A stretch of 15,326 bases of DNA from an uncultured Ruminococcus sp. (GTDB lineage: Bacteria > Bacillota > Clostridia > Oscillospirales > CAG-272): NCBI GenBank assembly GCA_902765885.1, contig CACXBN010000140.1, positions 1 to 15,326 on the forward strand, written 5' to 3'. Positions 14,402 to 15,326 of this stretch are shown here, piece after piece. Position 1 is the first letter of the stretch. Each line of letters begins with the position of its first letter. Under the pieces are notes generated by a model that was not told the origin of the DNA, did no database searches, and saw only the letters and a program-made list of their open reading frames with translations. The position numbers and the translations under genes are program-made.

Positions 14402-15326
14402 TTTTATATCCAGAGTGTTCGGCGAATATACATTTGAAATGTTTTCTCTGACTCTGACTTTTCTTGAAACCCAATTCTGCATGCTTCTCTTTTCAAGAAA
14501 GCTTGCGACAAAAAGGCTGTATGTGATCAGAGCCGTTCTCGGTCTTCTTCTGCTTGCCTCACTGTGCTATCCGCTGGCCATCTGGAACACCCGTTCCGGC
14601 TCCCTCCTTGTCAGAGTTCTTTGCTACACGATAATTTCTTCAATGAACTTTCTTCTTTTGTTCATATGCAGAAAAGGCGCATTTGAAGAGATTCTTATTA
14701 CCTTTTCTTTCGGAATGGCATCGTATCTCATAGGAAACAAATTGTATCCGCTTATTCAGAACCTGGCGGGTATCAACGACAGAACGACCGTTTCTCTGTT
14801 TCACAATGCCGATACCCAGGCATCGCCATGGGAATGGGGACTGTTTTTCCTGTTCCGTATAGGGACGTATCTCCTCCTTGCCTTTTTGTTCCGTTCCCGT
14901 ACGAAACTCGGCCACGACAAGAAGACGATTCGGAATGTTATCACGATTTCGATCGTAACGGTGCTGACAATAAATGTCCTTGTGTGCATCGCGAGAGTTT
15001 ACGAAAGCGAAAGCATGATTCTAAGCATCGTTGTCAAACTTTTCTCCATCATGTTCGCCCTGTTTATTCTTGTTACCTGCACCAGCATATTTGAATCAAG
15101 CGACAGAGAACAGCAGATAACAGTTCTCAACCAGCTGATGAAACAGGAAAAGGGACAGTTTGAATCGATCAAGGCAAACATGGATACCATAAACATGAAA
15201 TGTCATGATCTCAAACATATTATTTCCCGTCTGGAGGACAAGCTGACGGAAGATGAAACCGCATCCCTCAAAGAAGCCATAGAGTTTTACGACAGCAACA
15301 TCAAAACGGGAAACGACGTACTCGAC
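14394..15326 (+). CDS. Polytopic sensor histidine kinase, AgrC/GHKL-like, partial (3' end outside window)
   Basis: The first 311 residues are present; the ATP-binding domain lies beyond the right edge. The N-terminal sensor has about six or seven hydrophobic helices (around 14-34, 44-64, 71-92, 98-122, 148-166, 181-201, 208-233). A coiled-coil-like linker (about 236-265) leads to the phosphotransfer segment CHDLKH with H271 as predicted phosphoacceptor, followed by EAIEFYDSNIKTGNDVLD (294-311), typical of the kinases that pair with LytTR regulators. The start at 14394 overlaps the regulator stop by 8 bases and has GGAG ten bases upstream. The lack of a large extracellular domain suggests that the signal is sensed in or near the membrane, such as a peptide or a membrane-associated state. 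Family assignment is confident; the ligand is unknown. Confidence 0.9.
   Translation, partial: MIDFISRVFGEYTFEMFSLTLTFLETQFCMLLFSRKLATKRLYVIRAVLGLLLLASLCYPLAIWNTRSGSLLVRVLCYTIISSMNFLLLFICRKGAFEEILITFSFGMASYLIGNKLYPLIQNLAGINDRTTVSLFHNADTQASPWEWGLFFLFRIGTYLLLAFLFRSRTKLGHDKKTIRNVITISIVTVLTINVLVCIARVYESESMILSIVVKLFSIMFALFILVTCTSIFESSDREQQITVLNQLMKQEKGQFESIKANMDTINMKCHDLKHIISRLEDKLTEDETASLKEAIEFYDSNIKTGNDVLD

Noticed and set aside
1..15326. Mobile element, CRISPR array, tRNA or rRNA
   Set aside because: No transposase, integrase, regularly spaced repeats, cloverleaf-type sequence or rRNA signature was seen on either strand.

Overview
The window looks like chromosomal DNA from a carbohydrate-degrading Bacillota, probably class Clostridia from a gut or rumen. 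The reasons are strong AGGAGG-type ribosome binding sites, consensus sigma-A-like elements, Bacillota-type lipoproteins, an SDR-type uxuB and an AgrC/LytTR-like two-component pair. This is an inference from content. There is no rRNA, tRNA, IS element or CRISPR array, and no intergenic stretch exceeds 240 bases.

Region 1 (1-4857, all minus strand, read from right to left) is a sugar-utilisation operon: GH43 glycosidase, GH2 beta-galactosidase/beta-glucuronidase, mannonate dehydratase (uxuA), then an SDR-type fructuronate/mannonate oxidoreductase (uxuB-like) that runs off the left edge. Gaps are short (39 and 2 bases), uxuA and uxuB overlap by 8 bases, and none of the proteins has an export signal. 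The enzymes fit intracellular trimming of imported plant (glucurono/arabino)xylan-type oligosaccharides, followed by catabolism of hexuronate. The 239-base region upstream holds two perfect TATAAT -10 hexamers with poor -35 elements, and a small palindrome.

Region 2 (5097-8051, minus) is a single large gene for a circularly permuted GH3 enzyme with a predicted transmembrane segment at each end. It has its own leader after a terminator at 8164-8195.

Region 3 (8209-13516, minus) is a compact operon: small lipoprotein, a second permuted and double-anchored GH3 enzyme, a four-helix membrane protein, and a larger lipoprotein. It is transcribed divergently from Region 4 (13688-15326, plus), a LytTR response regulator and a polytopic AgrC/GHKL-like sensor kinase that overlap by 8 bases; the kinase is cut by the window end. 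A strong promoter drives the regulator. A direct repeat resembling a LytTR binding site lies between the two divergent units.

The most interesting candidate for an undescribed system is Regions 3 and 4, probably with Region 2. These would form a surface complex of membrane-tethered permuted GH3 proteins, a small membrane partner and two lipoproteins, under the adjacent LytTR two-component system. Its substrate is not evident from the sequence. Catalytic Asp and candidate acid/base Glu residues are present, but the Trp that normally follows the GH3 nucleophile is missing in both paralogues.
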